A stretch of DNA of 64,000 nt from Sycobia sp. Sy_11 (Eukaryota > Arthropoda > Insecta > Hymenoptera > Epichrysomallidae), in contig JACCIC010000039.1 in NCBI GenBank assembly GCA_018907035.1, positions 3,254,501 through 3,318,500 of the forward strand, given 5' to 3'. The notes under the pieces were generated by a model that saw only the letters and a list, made by a program, of their open reading frames with translations, did not search any database and was not told the DNA's origin. Shown one piece after another: positions 14,154-26,349 of this stretch. Made by a program: the position numbers and the translations under genes. Numbering within the stretch: position 1 is the first letter of the stretch; each line of letters opens with the position of its first letter.

Positions 14154-16140
14154 GGTCCCTAGGTGACCGGCGAAAGAACGAATCCGTGGGCTCATTGATA
14201 TCCGAAGGGATTGTATGTTCATTTTTTTAGGCTCGAAAAGTCGATTGATTTTTTTTTTTTATAAATTATATATTATATATATATATATATGTTTGAAAAT
14301 TCGTTTGCGAGATACACGGCTGAGGGCAGAGTGTGGACGTACAGCAGGATTCTACGTGGTCGTTTGGAATTCGTAGGAGTGAAGAAGTCAAGCTGTAGGC
14401 GTTTTTAATTACGACGCGGTCGTCGGTGTCGAGCGATAGCGCGCGCCTCGTTTAATAAATCTGAAAGCCACGAAGACGTTCTTTCATTGTCTATCTGGAT
14501 AATTTCGTATTTAAGAGCAGAGGATATTGAAGATCAGTTTCGAGATGCAGCTGTATGTGAAATTTTCAGATTTTTGTGAGGTATTCTCTTTGTGTAAAAC
14601 GTCTTTGGGAACGTAACCGTAAAGTGACGGATTTCCAAATGAGAGAACTAAAAGGTCAAGTTTTGACAAAATGTAAATATTCGCCTCCATGAAAATAATT
14701 ACGGTACATTCAAATGTACTTATACGATTTCAGTAGCAACTTAACTTTCTACAACTTTAGCGAATGATCTTGCGTAAAATTATCCCTAATGAAATAGCTG
14801 GAAAAGATACGAACCAATTGCGTATAGTTGCTAATTCCACGCGTCTAATCTTTGCATAAAGTTCGGTATACGTCAAGTGCTAGCCTGAGCTAGAATAATA
14901 AAGATACGTCCGATTAAGTCGAGGTGACGACAAAAATTGTCGAGAAAACGAATTCCTTGCTTGATTTCCATAGCTCTTGCGATATCCACGTATCGATGTA
15001 GATTAACATGTAGCCTCTGCTTTTTTTTTTGCGTTGCAAATGAAATGCAAGGTCGGAATCGTGTGTATCGAGACGAACGGTGCTGCATCGACGATCTTTC
15101 AAGCTTTCCCATTGTCGGCTCAAAAGTGCGTAAAACGCTTTCGATCTTTTCCGCACTCGGTTGGCGGTGGCGTCATGTTCTGAGCGCACAGTTGAGTCGT
15201 AAATTTTTTCTTCTCCCTTATAATATCCCAAGAACTCTGTATTTGAACGTTTTACGAATGAAACGGTACTCTCGTGGTATGATTTTCATGTGTGAGTTTA
15301 CTGCTTCTTGAGTTCCGCCCCGTTCTTTGCAGCTAAATTGTACATAAATCAATGTAAATATCAACTGGAAAACGAAGTAGGATTGTCCTTAGAAAAAATT
15401 ATACGGAAGGCAATTCAAATTAACAAAAGTCTCCCGAGACGCTCTGCATTGGTTTATACGTCAGTTCTGATGATGTTCGATTCTGATTTTCACTAAACTC
15501 AAGTATATCGAATAATTATCATGTACATCGTATCGTACGAATTTTCGCGTTAAGTCAATTTGCGCCCGACTCGCTTCTTTGCGTTGAGACGAGAAATAAA
15601 CAGGCGTCAAACTTACTTTTATTTGGCGTTAATCTGCATTGCCGGGTTTAATTAAATCTTTATCGATCTCTGTTCGAAGTCCTATGAAATAATAGCGACG
15701 TAAACTTTAATATGAAAATTTGGATAAAAATTCACCGGCCTTTCGTTAATTTGAAGTCAACGATACACAATTGATTATTTTTCTTATTTCGAAATTTGTT
15801 CAAGTACTTTGAGAATTTAAGTGAACGAGAGGGGAAATAAATCGATGGAATGAGAATAGTCTTTTGGATTTTGAACTTGTGCATTACCAGATGAAAAGAA
15901 GATATTATTATTTCCGTGTTAAAAACAACAGAGACTTAATGTTCTCTTTAAATTAAATATTCTTCTTCTTTGCACTTCGTTGTATCTATATATATAAAAA
16001 TAGCAAACCTCATTGTACAAAAATATCACTGAAAGGAAAACAGATTATAGTTGCGAAGGCGGCCCGATAAGCAACGCAGACATTCCCAAAGAGGGAATGT
16101 CTTTTACACTCTATTTATACGAAGCTAACAAGTTTTGTCA

Positions 16141-16142
<2 letters not shown>

Positions 16143-16191
<49 letters not shown>

Positions 16192-16192
16192 C
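16143..16192. repeat. (AT)n microsatellite
   Basis: AT array ending in ATAC variants, just upstream of the long purine tract. Confidence 0.97.
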
Positions 16193-16254
16193 CTATTTCA
16201 AAGGGAGAGAAGGATAGCGAGCACCTCAGTGACCCGGTCTAAAAGAAAGATAAT

Positions 16255-16565
16255 ATGATAGTAGAATGAAAGGTATCAAAGAATAGACGATCGAAGAGAC
16301 GACAAGAGAGACATTGAAGAAGAGAGAGAGAGGCAGGAGAGAGGCAGAAAAAAGAACGAGCAGAAGAAATAAAGAGAGATGCGAGTGAACGGGGCAAGCA
16401 AAGAGGCTGAGAAAGAGTGGAAGGAAGAAGGAAAGAGAGAGAGAGAGAGAGAGAGAGGCAGAGAGCGAGGCTGACAGAGGAGCTTAAAAAGGGACGGGCG
16501 AAGAGAGAAATGGTGAGAGATAACAAGGAAGGCAGAGTGAGAGAGATAGGCCCCGAGGGTGGGGG
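16255..16565. repeat. long purine-rich tract with (GA)n core
   Basis: About 310 bp whose plus strand is overwhelmingly A and G, with a pure GA run near 16433-16456. Open frames here are artefacts. Confidence 0.85.
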
Positions 16566-16744
16566 AGGGAGGCGAATCCCCTTGCTCGCTAAAGAGACGT
16601 ACGTTCCCACACGAGCCTCCCAAGATGCGTCCCGGCGGCGCGGCGTCCCCGCGCGGTGGACCGACCGAGCGGGGATCGCTCGCCCGGGGGAGATGCCCAG
16701 CAGCTGATAAAAACAGCTACAAAACTGCCTACCGGTGTTTTCTG

Positions 16745-16783
16745 CCGTTTGCCCCTGCGTTACTCTCATATTCTCTCGGTCTG

Positions 16784-16814
<31 letters not shown>

Positions 16815-17152
16815 TCTCACTCTCTCTCACTCTCTCTCTACCTCGCTCTCACTCACATACACACACACACACCTATCCCCCCTTTCCTCCCCCGCTCTGC
16901 TACCGTAACACGTATACACCACCGCCACCACCGTCGTCGCCACCGCCACCTCCGCCCTTTTTTTTTTTTTTTTTTTATTTCTCCCTTTCGCAGCAGCAGC
17001 AGCAGTGACCTTATAGCCTTTTCCATCTCTCGCCCGCTCCACCACCTCCTCTTCCTCTCCTACTCGTTCTCTTGCACGTTGCCACTGCGCCACCTACGGC
17101 CTATACCTCCTCCTTTCCACCTTCGGACCTCCGCTGAACATCTTGCCGCCGC

Positions 17153-17192
<40 letters not shown>

Positions 17193-17250
17193 CTCGCTCT
17201 CTCTCTCGCCTCGCTCGCCTCGCTAGCTCTCCATCTCTTTTCTTAACCCC
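16745..17250. repeat. long pyrimidine-rich tract with (CT)n cores
   Basis: About 500 bp dominated by C and T on the plus strand: CT runs at 16784-16850 and 17158-17209, CA repeats near 16856-16874, CCACCG-type repeats near 16920-16950, a T run near 16960-16976, and a short CAG run near 16993-17006. No codon pattern supports a gene. Confidence 0.85.
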
Positions 17251-19865
17251 GCTGGATGAAATGTATCCAACTTGCCGGTTCACCTTAGCGTCGTATTCGC
17301 CCGGCGAGAAAAAAGGGGAGCGGGCGGCGGAACGGAGGGGCGGGGGGGGGTCAAATAATGAAAGGGAAGAAGAGACGGTGGACGAGGTTGAAAAAATAAA
17401 AGTAAAGCGAGAAACGGCAGAATTGATAAAAGAGAGATTAAGACGGAGATGGGGATTTATTTGGAAGTTTTAGGACAACGCGAGTTCCTTAGCTGTTCGT
17501 TAATGATGTGGTGTGTAAAAAAACAAAAAAAAAAAAAAAAAAAAAAAACGAGCGCTAAAGCCTGCGTGTGTGTCCGTCCGTGGGTGTAGCAAGTAAACAA
17601 GCTAAAAAGAGCTTTTCACTGTATAATACAAGTTGTAACCGTGGTGAACTCTCTAAAACTTCATTGGTTAAATTCGTAATAGTAGAAATATCGATCATTA
17701 TTTATCGTAAATAAATGTTTCCGAAATTCCGGACGGTTTTGTGCATGCGTATCGGTACGTTCGCCCGATCAGCAGAAATTTGAATTTCCTTGTCATTCCC
17801 GAAAGTACCCGAACGTCGAACAAAAAATCTCAATAGACGGTCGAAGCCTCCTTTAACGAATCAATGAAATAATCGCCGGTTTTCTTGCCGTGTTTACGAT
17901 TTTCAATGCGAAAAATTACCTTTCATTGGCAGCCGCCGATCGCTGCGTATCGCGCACAAATTAGAAAAAAAATTACGCGCACTGTCGGAGTTTTTCGTTC
18001 GAGGGGCTAAAAATTTCTGTTTAATAGGTAAATGTCTTTTTACAGGCACACGTATAAAGCGTTGCGTGCAATGGAATTTAGCGAAAATTTTCAAAAGTCT
18101 CGCATCATATGTGACGAGAAATATTTTTCAACTCGTACACTGATCTACAGTTGATTTAAGACCGATATAACTGTTTGCACTGCCGCAAAATTTTCAAAGC
18201 GACGAATTCTAAATAAATGTATAAATTCGCTCTGTTAGCAAGTAATGGAATCCATAGAATTGATTAAATGAAACAGAACACTGAATGTTAGATATAGGTT
18301 AGTGATTTAATGAGCCATTGGTCATTATGCACTGATTCTCAGCGATTGACTTTGCACTAGAAAATCCTGAGTTATATACTAAGCATAACAGCATATTCAT
18401 TCTGGATTCAGCATTGACGGCACAATTAGTAGTCGTAACTCATTGGTTTTGAAAGTAAAACGAAAAGACAACATTATAGAATATAATTATTGAAAAACTT
18501 TATTTGGATATGCATTTGCAGCATAGACGGTTGAATTAAAACGATGGCGACAAATATAGGTGAGTGAATACAGAAAATTTAAATGATTTACAGCTAAAAT
18601 TGCAGAAATTCGGATCAACGCAATTAGTATTGCAATATTTCTGCTTATTATTAACATGCACATGTAAAATCTTATAAATGTAACAGGCAATAAAATTACA
18701 AGATTCTCATAATAAATATAAAAGAAGCCATTGTTTTCTAGAACCTAATAAAAATACAAGTCCTGTCTTCATTATACTAATATAAATGATAAATTAATGT
18801 AAAATACCAATGACATATACAGCGTTTATAAATGTTCTTTGACAAATAAAACAGTTCACCGATATCAGACTACGAAATATAGCGTGCGAAATATAAGCAG
18901 CATCACAATGTATAAAAATTACACACACACACACACAATATACATATACATATAATTATATACACATTTACATATGCATACATATACATATCACCTGATA
19001 TTGAAATCACATTGGTAAAACTTACAGAATAACAAATGCCAAATCGATAACCGTTCCTTTATACATACGTGATTCGACAAAACTGATAAAACCTGGCACT
19101 CTCCCTCCCTTCCTCTCTCTCTCTCTCTCTCTCCCTCCCTCACCAAATAATCGACCATCGGCCGTTCCGCGAACATAAAGTCTTTACGAGCCCCGCGTTT
19201 GGCCGACCGACGAGAAATCATTACTTCGCTTATCCCGAAAATCGCGGCTCTGCTTCGCGCGTGCCTATTCGCGTTCGGGACACGAAATCGACGAAATCGA
19301 TTATTTACGATACTTTCTCAGGGATGGATTTTGGAAATGACGAAACGGTTTTGCCGAGCACTCTGTATAGGGGGGGGGGCGGGTGGAGGATTATTTTGGC
19401 AACGACGCCCGTTGCTCGGACGGTTAGTATTCGCGTAATTAGGCAAAGAAACCGGAAAAAATCATCATCGGTTTTCGCAGTGTAAGGTATTTATATTTGA
19501 ACATTACCGGACAAGGACGATAATTCGTAATAAGGTATATATAATTTTGTATACTACTAGTACCGCGTGTTAGAATTTTAGAGGCATTGTCGTAAAAAAA
19601 ATTATCCGATCTTAAAAAGCCTAAAGGGGAAAGTGGAAGTTTTATACATGAATAAATACGGCACGATCGTATCAGTCAAACGCCCTTGTTAGGCTTGACT
19701 AATCCTAAGCGAGAAGTACAAGCATACAATGTTGTTCTATTGTTATTATTAACCGTAAGAGACTTACATTTCTATATAATATTTAATCCACTTTTTCGCC
19801 TAATTATTTTTAAATAATTTCAAGATTTCGTAAGAATAATTTCTTTTTTCTTATTAAATCTACAG

Positions 19866-19867
19866 TT

Positions 19868-19932
<65 letters not shown>
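19866..19932. repeat. (AT)n microsatellite
   Basis: About 60 bp AT array. Confidence 0.97.
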
Positions 19933-19935
<3 letters not shown>

Positions 19936-20671
19936 ATATGGAAAATTTTATTTGATTGAATGTCCACGATTGCAGAGTATTAAACCAAGATATATCTTAG
20001 ACTTAGTCCATAAACGTTTTACAGGACGTAGGAAACAAAGTTTAAAGCAAGAACTGCTTAAAAAGTTAAATAACGATGTGACATTTCTAGACACACGCCC
20101 CCCCCCCTCTGCGACGACGCAGCGACACTTTTGCGCCACCGCGTCTCTCCCACATCCATACGATCCGTCCGCGGAACAAGATAGAGAGAGAGAGAGAGAG
20201 TTCCCGACAAATCCTGCATTTATCCCCGGCTCCTTCGGCATCATTCTTCGTCGTGCCTGGGAAATGCCGAGAAGCCGCGCAAACCAGTAGACAAGAGCGT
20301 CACGGCGACGACGAGGATGCAAATCGTCGCGGCTCTCTCGGCTTCGCCGCGACTCTCGCGCCGTTTGAGGGGGCAATTTCGATTAAACGGCAGATCCCCG
20401 CGAGCCCGAAAAATCTCACTGCCCGCGAGCCCCGGGGCGGTGCGCGATCGAGTTCTCGCCCGCCTCGGCGCTTTGGACTCCGGACGTTCGCCCAGTGCCT
20501 GTGACGGCTCTTTCGTTTCCGGCGCTTAGAGGGGACTAAACGACGTCTAGTCCGCAGGAAAAATCCGTCACCGATTAGGAGCGGAGTCCTCGGATTCCCT
20601 GATGCCTCGTGCATGATATTTCGCCCCTATGTATTAAAAAAACATAAAAACATCCAAAAGCGAAGCAAAAA

Positions 20672-20673
<2 letters not shown>

Positions 20674-20727
<54 letters not shown>

Positions 20728-20778
20728 ACCTCTCTCTTTCTCTCTCTCTTCTTCATATATAAAATATAGATATACGTG

Positions 20779-20820
<42 letters not shown>
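20674..20820. repeat. (CT)n followed by (AT)n
   Basis: An interrupted CT array to about 20750, then an AT array to 20820, directly after a GC-rich patch. Confidence 0.95.
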
Positions 20821-20821
<1 letters not shown>

Positions 20822-21798
20822 GTGTGCTTTTTTAAAAATTTATATTTTAATTACTCGAACGATTTAAAGAAACTTTATTTTTGAAATCGAACCTGATGAG
20901 TGAACGCAGAGATCAATATATTATAATTGCATAAATGTTATTGCTTAGATTAGCATTATTATACGTTTAGAGAAATGTGTCAGAAAATTTTTAATAGGAA
21001 AATTGATCGATATTAAGGCTTAAAAACATCAGCATAGGAAAGGAGATTGATCGAGCAGCATACAATGACACAGGCGGGCGAACGTACTTTTTACTTAACT
21101 CGGTATTCGATAAGCTGAATATAAATTTGGCGTTAAAGCTTCATCGGCACCGTTTTGATTTTTTTTTTCTTTACGTGTACATTTGTCACATGTACTTTTA
21201 TATAATGAAAAAGAATCGAAAGCCAAAATTAATGCGCAAAGCCTGTTTATGTATTTTATTAATGACAAGAACGAAAAAAACTTGAATTGTCCGATATTTC
21301 TTCGGTATTCGTTCAGATTAAGTATCACGGGTTCGTTCAAAAGATAATTTTTTTCCAACAATTTTTTTGTGCAGAATATTTCAAATTAACTATCGCTTCA
21401 ACGTTAACCGTTAATGTTTCAATTATAAAAATCGTCCAAAAAGGTCCGATGACTGCAAGCAATTATTGATTTTATAAAAAAAAAAAAAAAAAATTCTTTT
21501 AAATCTCTTAATGTAGAACAAAACGCTGCCGGCAAAAACTTCTTATTCATCATAATAGGAGCAGAAGCCATTTATAAAAATCAACCTCGTTCTCGTACGC
21601 TTTTTCCGACGCTAAGGATTGATTAATTTTAAATCTGCCCACCGTGAAAATTAACGGCTTTTCGAACCTATCGAAATAATCTTGCACACATTGGCGCTTG
21701 CGGCAAAAACTACTTTCTCAGGCTTCCGTATTGCGGCTTATCTAACCGGCGCGAAAGGCTAAAACCAATAGGCTCTCGATAAGGGAGGGACTCGCTCA

Positions 21799-21801
<3 letters not shown>

Positions 21802-21850
<49 letters not shown>

Positions 21851-22223
21851 GAATCGATTTTCACGCACGCGATCGCCTCGTCATTCCGGGTCTCCGAGCC
21901 AAGAGCCAAGGAGGGGAACGCCGTTAAGCCCGCGGTCCTGTCTGCCGGCACATACACTGACGCGCGCGTGCACGCGCGCACACATGCACACACACGCGCG
22001 CGCGCGCGAATAACCGAGTTATACACCGATCGCTTCTCCCCCTCTGCCTACCTATCGCGGGGTAATTGCTGCTTGGTAACGGGGGGTGGGGGTTTTATCG
22101 ACGCGCCGCGCGCCGCGTAATTTCTGCATTGTTGCAATTGCGACATCGGCGCCTATAGCGTGGGAAAAGCCGAGGGAGAAAGAGTGCCGGGAGCTCTCTC
22201 AATCCCTCCCCCCCCCACGGTTC

Positions 22224-22258
<35 letters not shown>
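21802..22258. repeat. (CT)n, (CA/CG)n and (GT)n arrays
   Basis: A CT run at 21802-21848, a CACG/CGCG-rich run at about 21961-22009 and a GT run at 22226-22258, in CpG-rich DNA. Confidence 0.93.
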
Positions 22259-22260
<2 letters not shown>

Positions 22261-24548
22261 TGCGCGGGCGCTCAATCCAACCCCCCCACCCCCATGACAT
22301 TACCCCGCAGGGTTACGCCTCGCGCGGGAGGAGCGAGATCGGAACTAGTAGCTGCACGCGGCGGTTATTTGTTGGTCTTGATTCTTCGCGGCCAATGACT
22401 GTGCGCCTTGGGCAACGCTTCCGATTCCTGGCTCGGACGGGCACGTAGCGCCGGTCGGGGGATTCCGCTAAAACGACATCTCGAAGATGGAAAATAATCG
22501 TTTCCCGCTGATCCTATGGGGGCGGGGCGGGGGGGGAATCGTCCGTCGAAATCCGCGGGCGCGCGTTCCAGCGTCCCAGAATTCTCGCGATACGAGCGGG
22601 CGTCGAGGCTGACGAGCAGCGGTATCGGGTAGAAGCGATTGCTGGCGCGGAGCGACCGCGCCGCGGAATCTCGACGCGGCGAACGCTCGTCACGAGGTCG
22701 TGGCTTCGGATCGCAAGGTCGCCCGAGGTCGGCGATTTCCGTCGACCCCGAGCTCGGCGGGTGCGCGCCCGCGTTGTCGATACGCGTGCGAATCGTTCTA
22801 GCCCGCTGTGGGGATGCGATGTTTGCGAATCAATGCCTTTTTGCCACCTGGGAGGAAAGGGCACATTTCTATGCGTGAGCTTAAACGAGGTCTGGCTATC
22901 AAATGACTGGAACTGCAGACGTGCGTCGCCTGCGTCTTATCGTGACGCGGGGTAGACGGATACAGCTTTGGATACTGGATGGAAGTATCTATAATACGGC
23001 TTTTCAACATCGAAAATTACTATTTCTTTCGTCACCGTGCTGTTTTTGCAATGTAGGTTCGAAAAGAATGGGGTTTTTTTTTTCACGCAAGTGTCTATAT
23101 GAGTAACGAAAAATGCAAGTAACGGATCAATTATTTCTCGTTAAATTAATAAAAATTGTGTCTAACAAGGGGATATATGTATGAGCGGTGAACCAATGGC
23201 TTGCGATAGCTTGATAAAATGGATTAAATGTCAGAAAAAAGGAAAAAAATAAATGCTCTCCTCTAGTTAGTTTTATGTGAACATTTCCTATCATAGGTTG
23301 AAGGTTATAAAGATTTCTAGCTAACTACGAAGGCTTTCAGAAATTCGCGATCATTTTTCAGCCATACGGCAGGTTCTAATAGTACATATCGAAATAAATT
23401 CCAGTTAATCAAAAGAGAAGAAAGTGCTAAAATTATGAATAGCTGTAGTATATTTATCAAATATGGTAACAATCACATTTTGACATTTATTAATCGACAA
23501 GTATTGTGAAAAATTTGATTTTTTTGCTACCGACCCACGAAAGTTTAACTTACGTAGTAGAATTCTGTATGCATTTATTGTAAATTATTACTGTTTAGAC
23601 AATGTAACTTTTCAATTAATAACAATCATTTAATTTTATTAGTGTAAAATAGAATACACAGATTGATTTAATAAGGTAAGATCGATTTAACCGTATATTT
23701 ATGCAAGAAAAAAATATGTTGGAAGTTATGAAACATCAGGAAAAATTTACGAATTGTGAAGAAAATTTAATCTGAACAATTGCGAAATGATAATGAATAG
23801 AAAAATGAATTTTATCAAGGTGTAAATAATTGGTTCTACGGTAACTATAGACTGTAGAAAAAGTTCTACAAACTTCTGGTTCTTGAAAAAGACATTTGCC
23901 CTATTCTTTTTTAAATATCTATTTTGTTTTTATGGGGGCTCAGAGAGGTGTGAAAATAAACAATGTCCAGGTGGATTTCCTTCCCTTTCAGTTACGAAAA
24001 GAGCTATGCGAAAATTAATAAAGTAATTGGCAATCATTCCACGATCATTTGGTTTTTCTAATTTGTTTATATTTTACTATTTTAATACGTATTTGAAACA
24101 TTGGACGTTTCATGCGAATTTCGAATTTCGAAAATTTAAATTGCAAGAATTCATTCGTAAAATGAATTTATTATATGTTTCAATTGAAAAAAAAATATAC
24201 AAATTTATCTCGCATTAAATAAACGACCAAAGGGAAAAATACAATCCAATAGGTTAAATGTATAATTCGATTAATACACAAAAATATTTTTGTCACATGT
24301 AATTCCACTTATGAATCAAATTTTAATTTATATTAGCCTTGTATCGTAGTATACATTCAGATCAAATTATACTATATTGGTTTAAGAATTTTTTTTATTG
24401 ACCTCGTTCTTTTCATACTTAATTATTAAAAAACTTCATTCTAACATTATGGATCGTAGATGGCTTAAAAATTCAAACCCTTAATATCCCTTGAAATCTA
24501 AAATGTTGCCATAAAATTGTAATACAAGTACATATATACTCCGCAATA

Positions 24549-24550
<2 letters not shown>

Positions 24551-24612
<62 letters not shown>

Positions 24613-24860
24613 AGGAATTGGCACGCGCAAGGCTGCGCCGGCCGCTGCTGCTGCCGCCTCTTGAAGGTCTTACATTATAATTTTTTATATCGGCAACAGA
24701 GTCTCTCACTCTCTTTCCTCCGTCTCTCGCTGAACGTAAATATAATAGATCTTTTAAGAGGTGAAATAAAGCAGTTGCACGTGGCCGCGAAGTGATATTT
24801 ATCGCGAGCATAGCGTAATTTTCACACACAAACACACATACACGCGCGCGCGCGCGCGCG
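24551..24860. repeat. (AT)n and (CA)(CG)n arrays
   Basis: An AT run at 24551-24609; a CA run passing into an alternating CG run at 24823-24860. Alternating CG of this kind can adopt Z-DNA. Confidence 0.93.
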
Positions 24861-25049
24861 AGACAAGCTCTCACGCGAGGTGTATTAAATCGAGAGGCGC
24901 GCGCCTTTACGAATTTCCAACCCTCTGATTCGAACGGATAATACGGGGACTCGGCGCATGTTTTTTCGTTCGATATTTAACGAGGCTCAAGAACTTTAAT
25001 CATCGAACCCGCGTCTTTTTTCTTCGCGCATCGCGCAACTCGCAGTCTG

Positions 25050-25490
25050 GGCGCACGGGGGAGGGGGGCTGCCGTGGCAAATTCAAGGCCCCCTCGGTAA
25101 CTCAGTGTTAATTTACGTTTCTCGGTGCGCTGAATCAATTTTTCGAGGGTATCATGCCGAAAATCTGGCCACTTCCGAGATCAGGCCCATTCTCCTCAAA
25201 ATGATGACTTTTTTTATTTGTTCTTAACAAAATTTAATCCTTTTTCCTTTTAAAATAATAGGAAAAAAAGTAAATAAAATTATTGCTTGTTTCCTAACCG
25301 ACAATTTCGTATATGGCAAAGTTTTATTACTCTCGTTGCTTCAGCAGAAATAGGCTTTGAAATACACGATCACGTGAGATGCGGATCGCCGATGCCCCAC
25401 CGTGCTTTTTTCGCAAAATCTGGATTTTACGAAAAACACTCGGGAGACAAAAAATTTGTAAAATGTAATTATTTGTCGAAACGACTGACT
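25050..25490. repeat. dispersed repeat, copy A
   Basis: Positions 25,070-25,205 resemble 52,060-52,195 in the same orientation: the shared order is gcaa.ttca, cggtaactcagtgtta, tttacg.tt, gctgaat.aattt and cca.ttccga. Positions 25,265-25,480 resemble 52,225-52,465 in the opposite orientation (shared blocks aaataattacatttta, ctgctgaag and taataaaa.ttt). No protein domain seen. Estimated by eye; the identity is not computed. Confidence 0.5.
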
Positions 25491-25826
25491 GCTATTTTAC
25501 TTAATGTTCTTAAAAAATAATCATTTTAAAATACAAACGGGCCTGATAACCTCGAAAAATCGATTCAGGAGACGAAAAAGCATAAAGTAACAGCAAGTTA
25601 TCGTGGAGACCTTGAATTTGTTACGGGTTCCCACCTGTACGCCCGGGCTAACGCACAGGGAGCGGAAAGCGAGGCTCGCTCCTTCAGTCCAGCACTTCTT
25701 TGGCTTTCAAAGTAATTTCCTTCGCTTTTTCGAATCGAACGACCATTGCGACGAGCTTTCTCGGCGGATTGGCTATCCTCGCGCGAACGTTTCGTCGCGA
25801 GAAATGATCGAATCGCTTACCGTTTT

Positions 25827-25828
<2 letters not shown>

Positions 25829-25861
<33 letters not shown>

Positions 25862-26213
25862 CTACCTACCTATCTGTCTCTCCGTCGGAAGAATTTATCC
25901 GCCGCGCTCTTTGCGCTGGAAACGCGCCGCGCTCGCGATTTCACCGAGATGGACGTGCGCGCGCGCAAAACGCTGCCGGTCATCGTTACATTTCGCCGCT
26001 CGTTTCACTTTGTCATTCAGCGCGGCTCGATCCTCGGTTCGTTTCAGCGTTGCCGCGCCGCGCGCGCCGCGTTGCCGGCGGCGGGTGCATCGAACCCTGC
26101 ACGCGTGCGGCCTTACGCCTTTTCACGGACGCGTAAATTCTCTCTTCTTTATACTTTGAGTGTCTGCTCCCCTCGAATAACTTCCCCCTGCCCCCCTTCT
26201 CTCACGCCGTCAC

Positions 26214-26251
<38 letters not shown>
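25829..26251. repeat. two (CT)n arrays flanking a CpG-rich patch
   Basis: CT runs at 25829-25860 (then TACC repeats) and 26213-26251. They mark the right edge of the microsatellite-rich half of the window. Confidence 0.93.
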
Positions 26252-26256
<5 letters not shown>

Positions 26257-26349
26257 TGTGTTCTCTCTCCCTTTGTTTTTCTCTTCTTCTTTGCACCTTA
26301 CGGTTGATGTCCTCGTTTCTACTCACTATCATTCCACAGAGTTAATAAA

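Noticed and set aside
16239..17283. The longest frames of the left half (149-196 codons)
   Set aside because: They run wholly through the purine and pyrimidine tracts and have low-complexity translations on all frames.
19948..20614. Frames on both strands over the GC-rich patch, starting MIECPRLQSIKPRYILDL on plus
   Set aside because: Considered as a possible exon, but two strands are open together, a GA repeat is included, and no recognisable domain or paired splice sites were found.
22086..22955. Arg/Ser-rich frames in a CpG-rich region
   Set aside because: Simultaneously open on both strands, interrupted by (GT)n; consistent with GC-rich non-coding DNA.
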